From positions 1-64,000 of the forward strand of contig DASXEW010000004.1 in NCBI GenBank assembly GCA_036489885.1: 64,000 nt of DNA, given 5' to 3'. The DNA comes from Candidatus Baltobacteraceae bacterium (GTDB lineage: Bacteria; Vulcanimicrobiota; Vulcanimicrobiia; Vulcanimicrobiales; Vulcanimicrobiaceae). The translations under genes were made by a program, and so were the position numbers. The notes beneath the pieces were generated by a model. The model was given only the letters and a program-made list of their open reading frames with translations, had not been told where the DNA came from and searched no databases. This document shows, piece by piece, positions 49,173-58,960 of the stretch; position 1 is the stretch's first letter, and each line of letters starts with the position of its first letter.

Positions 49173-51962
49173 ATGAAATCATCGCCGGAATTCACGTGGT
49201 TTCGCAGGACGGTGGCGTTAACTCTATGCACTGTCTCGCTGCTGATGGCCGCAATACAGCCGGCGTTTTCGCAGATTGCACCGGGAGCAACGCAATCAGC
49301 GGCTCAGACAGCCAATATTACCGGTAGAGTCACGGGAAACGACGGTGCGCCTATCGCCGGTGCCGACATCGAGCTCACCGGTTCGGCCCGGCGTTCCACA
49401 AAGAGCGACGAACGCGGAACGTTTGCGTTTACGAGCGTGCCATGGGGAACCTATCAAATCGCGGCGAGATTCCGCGGCCGAACGGTGTCTCGCAACAACA
49501 TCACCCTTAGCAACGACATCTCTGTTACAATCGCGTTTCCGCCCGAGAGTGAACTCCGGACAATTGGGCGCGTATCGACGAGCAACGCTGGCGTACACAT
49601 CAACACGAGCTCGTCGAGCGTCGACTCGATAAGTCCAAGTGACGCTGCGTTTCAAGGTGAAGGCACGTGGAAGCACGTCTTCGACCAAATCCCGGGGGTG
49701 GCGACCTCCGGGAACGAATCAAATGGCTTGAGTGGAGTTACATCGGTGGTCGGGTCGCCGTTGTCTCCTGTGATCCTCTCACTCAACGGAGCGTTGCCGT
49801 ACGAGACGTCCACGACACTTGATGGCATGCCTCTCCAAGGGATTTCGTCCACACTATCGGCGGGCGGCGGCGTCGATTTGAGTACTTTACCGTTAAACGC
49901 ATTCAGCACCGCTGACGTCGTCCGCGGCCCCGGCGCGAATGCGCCAAGCATCGTTGACTCCGTTGGCGGAAGCTTCGTGCTTCACACGCTCGGAGCGGTG
50001 AATGCGAATCACTTCGAGTTTTCGGCGAGCAACGATCCCTATGGGGGAAGCATCGAAAATGCGAAGATCGCACTACGTTTCGGGAAGCTGTCGGCGACGC
50101 TCGTCTATGGCATCAACAATAGTCCTGGCCCGCTGGGGACGAAACCTGTTCTCGGAGGCCTTAGCACGCCCACCGCCATCAATGGGCAAGTCGTCAATCT
50201 CCCTACGGCGACATATAACGTCAACGGTTGCGGGATTGCGAACAGCTATTGTTCGACTACAAACACGTTGCTGTATTCGTCGATTCCTCAATCGACGGCT
50301 TGGACTGCGCATAACGGTGCCGTCGATTTGGTTTACGATGTTACCCCGGCCATCACGGCGGAGGCATTCCACGCTGCTTCCAGCGCAATGCAAAGCGCGC
50401 AGTATGGTTTTTTCCCTGTTTCGTTTGCTCCATCAAGCAACGTCCCCGCCTATAGCGGAAGTATTCAACCGAGTCCGGCGGGTCAAACGAATTACGCACT
50501 CATGCAAACGCAAGGACTGGCCATGGACTCGCAAGCGAGCAGTCTTTTCGAGGAGAAGGTGACCGCTTCAATAGGTGCGGGTGTCCTCCGATTAGCTGCC
50601 CTGCAGTACTATTCGTACAACTCTGAGCCTTATTCCCCGCAAAATCCGCCTAGCGGCGAATACACGCTCTGGGGCACAGCGAATGTCGGTACGCCGGGGA
50701 CAACCACAGTCTACAACGGAACGCCTGCGAGTCTGTTATTTCCAAACGAATATCTTAGCAGCACGAACAATTCAATTTCCCGCGATATTTTGGCGAGCTA
50801 TGCGACACAGATTGGCTCTTCCTCGAGCGTCGGGGTTTCGTATGTTAAGTCGTATTACGATTCGCCTGGTGCTGGCGCGCTGTATTTCAGTGGCGCGCCG
50901 CTGTTCACGTTTAGCCAAGGATCCGATATTGCGGAATCCACGAGCGAGATTCGGACGCACATTAACACCGACATTGGAGATAAACTCTCACTTGGTCTTT
51001 CGTGGTATTTCGCGCACGGTGATTACCACGTGCCTGGACTCAATGCTGTCGGCTATACGGATGTCAGCTTTCCGTATAATGCGCCAAGGTTCGGTGCGGT
51101 GTGGAAAGCGAGTCCCGACGTTGCCTTGAGAGCATCCGCCGGTGGCGGCTACGCTCTCCCTGTACTATACAATCTCACAGGTTCCAGTCTTACTTGCCAG
51201 CCGACGCTTTGTAACGAGAGCATCGCGAATCCGAACATTAAGCCGGAAGAATCATTCGGATATGACATTGGATCTGATGTTCGACTACATCGAGACACGC
51301 TGCTCTCAGCGGATCTTTACCTCACGAATCTCTACGGGCAGTTCTTCGATTCTTATGCAGAATCGACATACAATGGTTTACCGCTGTTTATTTCCCAGTT
51401 TGCTAACCTTGGTACCAGCCGGATGGAAGGCGTCAACTTAACTGCAAAGCACGACGTCGCATCCGGCTACTACTGGAATGCGGATCTCGGATTGACTCGA
51501 GCCTACGTTGTAAGTGTCCCTTCGGCTCTTTACGACAATCCCACGGTGCCGTGCATAAAGTGCGCAAATCAAAGCATCGTCCCCGGTCTAAACTTCAATA
51601 GTAGCGCGGGCTACCTTGCGACCGTGCCGTATGCGACGGCTTCCGCAGGTTTCGGTTATCGGTGGAGCCCGGGCAGATCGATAGATCTGCAGTCAAACTA
51701 TTACGGAAATAACAATGCGTACTTCGAGCCGGCATTCGTGGGGCTGAACGCGCACATCGCGTATGCTTTCAATAAGAGAATCTCTCTCCTGGCGACCTTC
51801 AAGAACATCACGGGCGCTTACGACGAAAGCGTTGCGCACTATTATTCCAACTACGCGAATCCGGTCATCCCAGGTGCTGTAGGACCGTTCATTTATCCCG
51901 CCCCTTATTCTGCACCGTATGGACCGCGGGCAGTGATTCTTACCGCCAGTCTTGGCCTATGA
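49173..51962 (+). CDS. TonB-dependent receptor with carboxypeptidase-regulatory domain, copy 2
   Basis: A 929-residue outer-membrane receptor with a clear signal peptide (RRTVALTLCTVSLLMAAIQP to AFSQ), a carboxypeptidase-regulatory domain (GRVTGNDGAPIAGADIEL), a plug (DGMPLQGIS, TADVVRGPGANAPSIVDS) and a barrel. ATG 49173 has GGGAG 9 nt upstream; the TTG at 49164 is not preferred. It is collinear with copy 1 through its whole length, evidence of module duplication. It overlaps the S9 gene by 4 nt, so the two are cotranslated. Confidence 0.88.
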   Translation: MKSSPEFTWFRRTVALTLCTVSLLMAAIQPAFSQIAPGATQSAAQTANITGRVTGNDGAPIAGADIELTGSARRSTKSDERGTFAFTSVPWGTYQIAARFRGRTVSRNNITLSNDISVTIAFPPESELRTIGRVSTSNAGVHINTSSSSVDSISPSDAAFQGEGTWKHVFDQIPGVATSGNESNGLSGVTSVVGSPLSPVILSLNGALPYETSTTLDGMPLQGISSTLSAGGGVDLSTLPLNAFSTADVVRGPGANAPSIVDSVGGSFVLHTLGAVNANHFEFSASNDPYGGSIENAKIALRFGKLSATLVYGINNSPGPLGTKPVLGGLSTPTAINGQVVNLPTATYNVNGCGIANSYCSTTNTLLYSSIPQSTAWTAHNGAVDLVYDVTPAITAEAFHAASSAMQSAQYGFFPVSFAPSSNVPAYSGSIQPSPAGQTNYALMQTQGLAMDSQASSLFEEKVTASIGAGVLRLAALQYYSYNSEPYSPQNPPSGEYTLWGTANVGTPGTTTVYNGTPASLLFPNEYLSSTNNSISRDILASYATQIGSSSSVGVSYVKSYYDSPGAGALYFSGAPLFTFSQGSDIAESTSEIRTHINTDIGDKLSLGLSWYFAHGDYHVPGLNAVGYTDVSFPYNAPRFGAVWKASPDVALRASAGGGYALPVLYNLTGSSLTCQPTLCNESIANPNIKPEESFGYDIGSDVRLHRDTLLSADLYLTNLYGQFFDSYAESTYNGLPLFISQFANLGTSRMEGVNLTAKHDVASGYYWNADLGLTRAYVVSVPSALYDNPTVPCIKCANQSIVPGLNFNSSAGYLATVPYATASAGFGYRWSPGRSIDLQSNYYGNNNAYFEPAFVGLNAHIAYAFNKRISLLATFKNITGAYDESVAHYYSNYANPVIPGAVGPFIYPAPYSAPYGPRAVILTASLGL

Positions 51963-54016
51963 CTCGAGTTCTGGCCCTACTCGGTATCGCATTCATGGGG
52001 ATGTCGCTAACAGCGATCGCCTCTCCAATCTCGTCGGACAAAACCGCTGGTGATGGTTGGTTGACGATCGCGTCGGTCGTTGATTTTGCGCAAAGCCGGG
52101 CAGGACGGAACATTCATTCCGATTTTGTCTGGAATCCGTTGCGTCCGGAAATTCTTTTTTCATCCTATGTCGGCGATGAGCCATGGATATTCCGCTACAG
52201 GCCTGCGTCTGGGGAGTCGGTGCGCGTCATTCAGGGGAGCGATCCGTCAGTGTCGCCCGACGGACGGCATCTTGCTTTCTTGCGCGAGACCGCGCTCATT
52301 GGTGGCATCGATCGAGAAACCCAGGTATGGGTCGCCAACTCCAATGGAAGTGATCCGCTGCAGATATCGCACATTAAGGGTGGAATCGGGCTGGTAGGCA
52401 TACCGCAGAATCAAATCGTTTGGTCGCCTGACTCAGAGCGGCTATTGTTCGATACGCTTGTTCTTGGATACGCATTGGATCCCGGAGGCGCAATAGGCGG
52501 GCTCAAGCCGACACCTCCCCCTCAAACTCCCCGAGTTTATCCGCTACCATTCAAAGACACGGCACGAACGAGCGTCTTTCACATGATCGACCTTAGCACC
52601 GGAGCCGATCGTGTATTGATTGTGGGCGTTTGGACGGGTGCATTCGCGTGGATTGACAACGATCACGTTCTGATTGAGCGCAATGATAAGATGACGTCTT
52701 CACATTGGGACTGCGAGATCGTATCGGAAAACGTCGGGACACATCGCGTAAAACGGCTTTTGTCCGGCTACAATCAACAATGTGTCGATGAGCCAGTATT
52801 AGACCCTCACGGCGCGAGGATGGCTTTTCAAGCGGACCCGGGCGAGCTGGCGTTTCTGCCGTTTCGGCGAGAGCTCGCTATCAAAAACCTTACTTCCGGA
52901 AGCATAAAACTGCTCACGCACTTCGAGTCTACTCTTGGACCGAAGGCGTGGACGCCCGACGGGCGTTGGCTGCTGTACAGCAGAGGGAGATCACTTCACC
53001 AGAGCCTTTACGCCACAGATGGAATTCGAACCATTGCAGTGCTCTCCACGACAAGCCGCATCTTGCGCATCGCCGTAGAACCGCACGGCACGTTGATCGC
53101 ATGGGCAAATCTCGACGCAGGCGACGTCACCCGATTGTACGTCGGAACCTTTGCGCATAATCGTATCGAGAATATCCGACGGGCTGCGGTCATTGACGAT
53201 CCGACTCTCGGGTTGCATGCAGGCCGGTCGAGAGCAATCGGGTGGCGCAGCGGCGACGGTCTTGCAGTCGATGGCGCCCTAACGCTGCCTGTCGGGTATA
53301 GCGCTCGAAAACGATATCCGGTTGTCGTGTTAGTGCACGGCGGACCGGGCGGCGGGGTGTGGCCAAATGGGGAGTGGCCTGGCGGAGCTCATTTCATACA
53401 ATATCTGGCACAACACGGTTACGCGATCTTTCAGCCCGACTATCGCGAAAGTGGTTACGAGGGTTTTGATCAGTTGCTAAAGCTGCGTCAGAAGCGTCAG
53501 ATTTTTCAGGGCGACCAAGACGACATTCTCTCGGGAGTTCACTCCCTCGAACGCCAAGGTATCGCCGATCCCCGTCACATTTTTGTGCTTGGACATAGTT
53601 ATGGCAGCATGGAAGTAAACTGGCTCATAACCCATACGTCGACATTCGCCGCTGCCGTCTCCTACGAAGGCGCGGACGTTCTCTGGGATTATGCAAATGC
53701 TTACGGTGTGAATAGTATTGATGAGTGGAGATTGCGCGGGACACCAATGAACCATATGCAAGCATACGTTGAGAACTCGGCTGTGGCGCACGCTGCGAAG
53801 ATAACAACACCGACGCTGTTTGTGAACGGGGAACTCGGGCTCGACGCACCATCCATGCCTTGGATGTCCGCGGCCTCACGTCGAATGGGGATCGATTCTT
53901 CATACGTACTGTACCTCGGCGAGGGCCATAACCTCGCAAAGCCGGCGAATCAAAGAGATCTCTTGATTCGCACGCTGACGTGGCTGAAGCGGCATAATAC
54001 GCGCCGAGGAGCCTGA
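51959..54016 (+). CDS. Secreted S9-type (prolyl oligopeptidase-like) hydrolase, copy 2
   Basis: A 685-residue protein: signal peptide (MTRVLALLGIAFMGMSLTAIAS), propeller-like repeats (SVSPDGRHLAFL, VWSPDSERLLF), and an alpha/beta-hydrolase with GHSYGSMEV holding the nucleophile, GELGLDAP for the acid and GEGHNL for the His. The overlap with the receptor gene (ATGA) implies joint function: ligand import by the receptor and cleavage by this enzyme in the periplasm. Confidence 0.86.
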   Translation: MTRVLALLGIAFMGMSLTAIASPISSDKTAGDGWLTIASVVDFAQSRAGRNIHSDFVWNPLRPEILFSSYVGDEPWIFRYRPASGESVRVIQGSDPSVSPDGRHLAFLRETALIGGIDRETQVWVANSNGSDPLQISHIKGGIGLVGIPQNQIVWSPDSERLLFDTLVLGYALDPGGAIGGLKPTPPPQTPRVYPLPFKDTARTSVFHMIDLSTGADRVLIVGVWTGAFAWIDNDHVLIERNDKMTSSHWDCEIVSENVGTHRVKRLLSGYNQQCVDEPVLDPHGARMAFQADPGELAFLPFRRELAIKNLTSGSIKLLTHFESTLGPKAWTPDGRWLLYSRGRSLHQSLYATDGIRTIAVLSTTSRILRIAVEPHGTLIAWANLDAGDVTRLYVGTFAHNRIENIRRAAVIDDPTLGLHAGRSRAIGWRSGDGLAVDGALTLPVGYSARKRYPVVVLVHGGPGGGVWPNGEWPGGAHFIQYLAQHGYAIFQPDYRESGYEGFDQLLKLRQKRQIFQGDQDDILSGVHSLERQGIADPRHIFVLGHSYGSMEVNWLITHTSTFAAAVSYEGADVLWDYANAYGVNSIDEWRLRGTPMNHMQAYVENSAVAHAAKITTPTLFVNGELGLDAPSMPWMSAASRRMGIDSSYVLYLGEGHNLAKPANQRDLLIRTLTWLKRHNTRRGA

Positions 54017-54020
54017 GCGA

Positions 54021-56039
54021 GTGCGTCTAGCAGCGCAGCTTCGCCGCGGTATACTCACGGCTCTGTCTCTGGCTGCGTTGTGTGTTCTTCCTCGACTCGC
54101 AGCGTCCGCGCAGCCACCGCAGGTGGTAATGAAAGACGCTCAGCTCTCCTGGGCGGACGACGGACCACACTTTTGGTGGCAGATTGCCGTAAGCCGGACC
54201 AATGCCGAGCATGTTGCAGTTTGCGCATTACGGCTATCCGCTAAGACGGGACACGACGTCCAAGCGATTCTCTACGGATCGGTAGACGGCGGCGAAAGTT
54301 GGCGGATTCTCAAGTCGACTTCAGCGTATCCGAGCAATTCGGAAGTGTCATGCGCGATGTCGGGCGACGACACGATCTATTTCGCCATGTCCGTTATAAA
54401 GCTCGGGGTGCATGGATCAAGAGGCGGCGCGATGTATCTCTGGCGTTCGCCGGACTTCGGTCGGACGTGGAAATTAAGCCCGCACATTTCCCACTTCGAC
54501 GCGGCTTTATTACTCGTCAAGAAGAACGCTGCAGGTCGCGATCGGGTCTTCGACTTCGCGGACAGCGTACATCACTCCGAAGATCGTTATCTAACTATTT
54601 TCGATAACGACGCTACATCGATCCGAAAGTTACACTCGTGGAATCCCGCGCCTGCGCAACCACTCGGCGTGTTTCACGTTCACTGCGGCGTTTCGCCAAA
54701 AAAGAGCGTCGGCATATTCGACACAGCCGCCTTGCCGGCACGACCGGGCGTTTGTATCAACGGGGTTGCGACGGAGTCCGTAGTGGATTTGGGGCCGAGC
54801 GCGCTCGGTGCCTTGTTCACGGAGTGGCGACTTCAGAGTGGTGCCATGTCGTTGACGTTTTCACGATTGGCCGACGATGGCCGGCCGATCGGCACGCCCC
54901 TCCTCGTCGCAAGCTTTGCGTCCAATAACGTTAAGAAAATGCTTGCTATGAGTGGTGTGTTTGATGATTCCTCGCGAGCGGGAGTCGCGTTCGGTTCAGT
55001 CCCAGGTTCCGAGGTGCGTCGGCTCTACGTAACGGAACGAAACATTATCGATGGCCGGCTGCGCATCTTCGTGACGATGTCCGATGATCAAGGCATACAT
55101 TGGTCGCCGGCTCGTCCCATAGACGATGCGACAATCCGTCTTGGACGTAACGCCGCTCCGGCGGATGCGAGCATTGCTGTTAACAAGTACGGCGTTGTCG
55201 CTGTAAGCTGGCTCGAGGGTGGTGGGTGCTGGCGCGTCGCATTCTCGCGCGACGGTGGCCAGCATTTTGGAAACAGCCTTCCGCTCAACCCGTGCGAAGA
55301 CTATCCGAAACTAACGGTTGGGCAAGCGCTTGCCCAACACGTGTACATTCTTTCCAAGAGTGGCACCGTTACGTACGGGCAAGGGAATACCGCTTCAGCC
55401 TTTCGCATTGCTGACCTGGGCATCGCCGATTTTAGAAGATCCTTTGAACCGGTGTTACGGGGGAACTCCTTAGTCGCCGCGCCGGATGGGTCATTTTATG
55501 CGCTATGGTCACCACCCGGTGCAGTAAATGACCAATTGCACGTGACGCGTATTCGGGATCAGCACGAAGACGGTGTCGTCGCGAGTCGGCGACGCAGTCT
55601 CATTGCAAATGCAAGATGCTGTGTAAAGATCGCGGAGCTTTATTATACGTCCTTCGATTACGATTCGACCACTCAGGAATTCGAGATCGGAGCAGTCTTG
55701 GTGCGTCCACGTCGGTCTCGAGGAAACTGGCCTGCGGTGCTGCGTGTGGGAAAGATCAACTCGATGCTCGGGCCAGTGCAGCCTAGCAATGCCGACAACG
55801 ACGTTCAAGGTCCGGGCGCGGCGTGGGTTTTCGAAGGTCCCGCGGCGAGGCTTCCGCTTTCCAGTGCTCGTGCCGATATTAGCGCATTGCCTAGCGGCTA
55901 CGAGCACAGTGCGCCGCGTGTATTACGTTTTCGTGTAGAACGAAACCTTAACTCGATCCTATGGAAGTCGCTAAATGGGTCAGGCTCGTACGGTGAACAA
56001 TACTTGAATTTTCATGTCTCCGTTCTCTCCACGAAATAG
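54021..56039 (+). CDS. Secreted BNR/Asp-box repeat (sialidase-like fold) protein
   Basis: A 672-residue protein starting at GTG 54021, 4 nt after the S9 gene. A signal peptide (ILTALSLAALCVLPRLAASAQ) precedes several Asp-box turns: SVDGGESW, SPDFGRTW, SDDQGIHW and SRDGGQHF, the hallmark of sialidase-type beta-propellers. I see no clear sialidase catalytic set, so it may be a binding protein or glycosidase. It belongs to the same transcription unit as the receptor, S9 hydrolase and cyanophycinase-like genes. Confidence 0.72.
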   Translation: MRLAAQLRRGILTALSLAALCVLPRLAASAQPPQVVMKDAQLSWADDGPHFWWQIAVSRTNAEHVAVCALRLSAKTGHDVQAILYGSVDGGESWRILKSTSAYPSNSEVSCAMSGDDTIYFAMSVIKLGVHGSRGGAMYLWRSPDFGRTWKLSPHISHFDAALLLVKKNAAGRDRVFDFADSVHHSEDRYLTIFDNDATSIRKLHSWNPAPAQPLGVFHVHCGVSPKKSVGIFDTAALPARPGVCINGVATESVVDLGPSALGALFTEWRLQSGAMSLTFSRLADDGRPIGTPLLVASFASNNVKKMLAMSGVFDDSSRAGVAFGSVPGSEVRRLYVTERNIIDGRLRIFVTMSDDQGIHWSPARPIDDATIRLGRNAAPADASIAVNKYGVVAVSWLEGGGCWRVAFSRDGGQHFGNSLPLNPCEDYPKLTVGQALAQHVYILSKSGTVTYGQGNTASAFRIADLGIADFRRSFEPVLRGNSLVAAPDGSFYALWSPPGAVNDQLHVTRIRDQHEDGVVASRRRSLIANARCCVKIAELYYTSFDYDSTTQEFEIGAVLVRPRRSRGNWPAVLRVGKINSMLGPVQPSNADNDVQGPGAAWVFEGPAARLPLSSARADISALPSGYEHSAPRVLRFRVERNLNSILWKSLNGSGSYGEQYLNFHVSVLSTK

Positions 56040-56044
56040 AACCC

Positions 56045-57109
56045 GTGGGTATTCGCGCGCGCATAACATCGTTAGTCATCCCATGTGCAGCCATGCTCTT
56101 CGGGATCGCTGCGGCTCCCGCTGCGGCGAGCTGCAGTATCCACGTCTATCCGGTTGCGGGAACTCCGAATCCCGCGCCATTTCCCCCTGGCGGTCCCGGT
56201 TTGGTGCTCAACGGAGGAGGTAGTTATGGAAAATCGTCGCTTGCCTGGATGGGGCGCACGATCCGTGGCGATGGTTCGCCCAAGGCGGATGTCGTGTTCA
56301 TCACCGCGATGGCGTATCCGGATGACCGCGTCCCGAGCAACACATTGCGGCGCCTGGGAGATTTCAACGCCGTGGTCGCCTTCAATATCCCGACATGCGC
56401 TTCCGCGGATTCATACGTTCAAGTGGCGCAAGCCATCGACGGTGCCGAAGGCGTTTATATTGACGGCGGCGCTCAATCAGATTACGTCTCGTGGCGCCAC
56501 TCTCCGATCACTGCCGCAATCGATCGACTGTATCAGCGTGGTGGTGTGGTGGGCGGCGTCAGCGCGGGTCTCGCGATTTTGGGAAACTTCGTTTACGACG
56601 CAGCTGCGGCAACCGCGTTGAAAGCGTACACGACGAGTGCAGACGCTGTCGAGAATCCGTACGAACCTCGCATCAGCGTGTCCGGGCCGTTTTTCAATTT
56701 TCCGGCGTTGCGCAACGCCATTGCGGACACGCATCTCGCCGTGCGCGATCGCCTTGGACGTATGACCGTCTTCATGGCTCGATTGATCGCTGACCACATG
56801 GTGAAAACGCGACCGGCCAGAATTCTCGGCGTCGGTGTCGACGAGGGCTCGGCGATCGTGATCGATCGGCACTCCGTCGGACATATCATGGGGGATGACG
56901 CCGGTGCGCGCGCATATCTCGTCGTCGGGAGAAGGCCAACGGTTATTCGGCGCGGTCAACCATTGCGATACGATAACCTTCGGCTTACCATTCTGAGCCG
57001 GCAGAATCCGACATTCAACTTTATTTCATGGACGAGCGCGCAGAAGCCGATCCCGTTGTCGATCGACGGGCGTCAATCGTTTTATCGTCCGTTTAATCCA
57101 TATCGTTAA
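56045..57109 (+). CDS. Secreted cyanophycinase-family (S51) peptidase
   Basis: A 354-residue protein with a signal peptide cut near AAPAAASC. The S51 fold is marked by VLNGGGSYG, YIDGGAQSDYVSW, and the nucleophile Ser173 in VGGVSAGLAILG, followed by DTHLAVRDRLGRM, the usual cyanophycinase DTHF..R.R motif. Cyanophycinases hydrolyse the Asp backbone of cyanophycin to beta-Asp-Arg dipeptides; relatives act on other alpha-aspartyl peptides. GTG 56045 is the start, 5 nt after the upstream gene. Its place before a peptide-binding protein and near asparaginases supports Asp-rich peptide breakdown. Confidence 0.82.
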   Translation: MGIRARITSLVIPCAAMLFGIAAAPAAASCSIHVYPVAGTPNPAPFPPGGPGLVLNGGGSYGKSSLAWMGRTIRGDGSPKADVVFITAMAYPDDRVPSNTLRRLGDFNAVVAFNIPTCASADSYVQVAQAIDGAEGVYIDGGAQSDYVSWRHSPITAAIDRLYQRGGVVGGVSAGLAILGNFVYDAAAATALKAYTTSADAVENPYEPRISVSGPFFNFPALRNAIADTHLAVRDRLGRMTVFMARLIADHMVKTRPARILGVGVDEGSAIVIDRHSVGHIMGDDAGARAYLVVGRRPTVIRRGQPLRYDNLRLTILSRQNPTFNFISWTSAQKPIPLSIDGRQSFYRPFNPYR

Positions 57110-57115
57110 GCGAAG

Positions 57116-58708
57116 ATGATCGACCGTGCCGCCTTCTTCATCGGCTGTCTAGCGCTCGTTTCATCGAGTGCAAGTTATGCGGCGACTCCGGAGCTTCGTG
57201 TCGCGCTCGCTGAGGAACCCGACTCGGTGAACCCGCTCACCGGCACGCTGGTAGTCGATAACGATATCTCTGCGCTCGTTTATGACGGGCTGACGCGCTT
57301 CGATGACCGTCGCAATCAGATCCCCGACCTTGCCGAAGCCGTTCCAACGCTGAAGAATGGGGGCATTTCAGCGGATGGGAAGGTGCTGACCTATCACCTC
57401 GTGCGGAATGCGCGTTGGCATGATGGCGTGCCGGTGACATCAAGGGACGTAGCCTTCTCGCTGGCCGCCTATCGCAATCCGAAACTGAACGCCGGCAGCA
57501 ACAGCCACTTCGACAATATCGTTCGCATCGAAACGCCGGATAAGCGTACGGTACGGATCGTCTTGACGCGTCCCTGGGCGCCAGCCCTTACGGCCTTCGC
57601 CGGTGGAAGCAACGGAGTCGTCCTGCCGGAGCACTTACTTTCGGCGAAAGCTGATCTTAATCGCGTCGATTTCGTCGACCCCGAATTCGGCAGCGGTCCC
57701 TACAGCCTGACCGCCTGGCATCGCGGCAGCGACATGACATTCGCGGCAAATCCCTCGTACTTTCGCGGTGTGCCGCACATCGCCCGAATACGCCTCGTCT
57801 TTCTCGAGAACGGCAACACCATGGTCACGGCGATACGATCCGGCGCCATCGATCTCGCCGACAACGTCAGTGTGTCCACGTACGAAGCGGCGCGCGGTGC
57901 GCCGCTAAAGACGGAAATGAACGCTCGATCGAGCTGGGATCACCTTACGTTCAATACAAGTAAAGGTCCACTTGCCGACGTGCGTGTTCGGCGTGCGCTC
58001 TGTTATGGCTTTGATGCTGATCGAATATTTACGACCATCTACCACGGTCTCGGTGTGCGAGGTCCCGTTGCAGAAAACCCAAGGACGAGCTGGTATGATA
58101 GTCAGCTACACTATTACGCCTACTCTCCTTCAAAAGCCGCCGCGTTGCTTGACGCCGCAGGATGGCATTTGGGTTCAGATGGTCTGCGAGAAAGAGACGG
58201 CCGTCCTCTAAGCCTGACCTTCGTTACGACGGCCGGAAACCAAACGCGCGAGCAAGCCCAGATATTCTTGCAGAGCTCATGGCAACAAATTGGAATAGGG
58301 ACAATCATCAAGAACGCGCCCGCTGCCGTACTCTACGCTCCGGCGTCGAGCGGAGGCCTGGTCTATAGCGGCAAGTTTGATGTTGCGCTCAACGGCATCG
58401 TCAGTGCGGCTGATCCGAGTCTCTGGGATATCAACAGTTCGGATGCAGTGCCACCGAAGGGGCAGAATCTCTCGTGGTTCGCAGACCCCGAGCTCACGTC
58501 CCTCGAAAATCGCGCGGCTTCAACTTATGATGTCGCGTCGCGAAAACGACTGTACGATCACATCCAAGAAATCGAACTGTCGGATCTTCCGTACTACGTG
58601 CTGAGATGGAATGAGATCATTTCAATGCACGCTCCTCGTCTGCACGGCGTCCACCCGAGTATGACGGAATCCACGTTCTGGAATGTCGCATCATGGTCTT
58701 GGAACTAG
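57116..58708 (+). CDS. Oligopeptide-type ABC transporter substrate-binding protein (SBP_bac_5)
   Basis: A 530-residue family 5 binding protein. It has a signal peptide ending SASYAA, then LRVALAEEPDSVNPL, DISALVYDGLTRFDD, HLVRNARWHDGVPVTSRDVAFSL, and a typical C-terminal half (HIQEIELSDLPYYVLRWNE). It captures di/oligopeptides or related solutes in the periplasm. No permease or ATPase genes are alongside. It directly follows the cyanophycinase-like gene by 6 nt, so a product peptide is a reasonable guess. Confidence 0.88.
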   Translation: MIDRAAFFIGCLALVSSSASYAATPELRVALAEEPDSVNPLTGTLVVDNDISALVYDGLTRFDDRRNQIPDLAEAVPTLKNGGISADGKVLTYHLVRNARWHDGVPVTSRDVAFSLAAYRNPKLNAGSNSHFDNIVRIETPDKRTVRIVLTRPWAPALTAFAGGSNGVVLPEHLLSAKADLNRVDFVDPEFGSGPYSLTAWHRGSDMTFAANPSYFRGVPHIARIRLVFLENGNTMVTAIRSGAIDLADNVSVSTYEAARGAPLKTEMNARSSWDHLTFNTSKGPLADVRVRRALCYGFDADRIFTTIYHGLGVRGPVAENPRTSWYDSQLHYYAYSPSKAAALLDAAGWHLGSDGLRERDGRPLSLTFVTTAGNQTREQAQIFLQSSWQQIGIGTIIKNAPAAVLYAPASSGGLVYSGKFDVALNGIVSAADPSLWDINSSDAVPPKGQNLSWFADPELTSLENRAASTYDVASRKRLYDHIQEIELSDLPYYVLRWNEIISMHAPRLHGVHPSMTESTFWNVASWSWN

Positions 58709-58950
58709 TGCGCCCATCATCGCAGAGCGCCTTCACTGACATGGAAACGGATATTCTGCACGTACTTAGGTCACGAGTGGCGCAGATCATCACATTTGAC
58801 CAATTCGAACGTGCTCTAGCCCGGCCTCCCGCGTCGCGCCGCGCGCTTGCCGTCCACATTTGCGCGATCCGACGGAAGGTTGAGGAGCATCCACATTGGC
58901 CTCGTCACGTTCTCACGGTTCGTGGGAGAGGATACGTATTCCGCAACTAG
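58693..58950 (+). CDS. Stand-alone OmpR/PhoB-type winged-helix protein
   Basis: An 85-residue protein consisting of only the effector DNA-binding domain: AVHICAIRRKVEEHPHWPRHVLTVRGRGYVFRN matches the recognition helix and wing of the Trans_reg_C domain. No receiver domain is present. ATG 58693 is inside the 3' end of the binding-protein gene (16-nt overlap), so it is cotranslated and may autoregulate the peptide operon. Confidence 0.8.
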   Translation: MVLELVRPSSQSAFTDMETDILHVLRSRVAQIITFDQFERALARPPASRRALAVHICAIRRKVEEHPHWPRHVLTVRGRGYVFRN

Positions 58951-58960
58951 GGAGGGCGGG

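Noticed and set aside
35491-58950. Lasso peptide biosynthetic cluster
   Set aside because: TonB receptor plus S9 hydrolase resembles lasso catabolic parts, but no precursor, cyclase or B-protein gene is visible.
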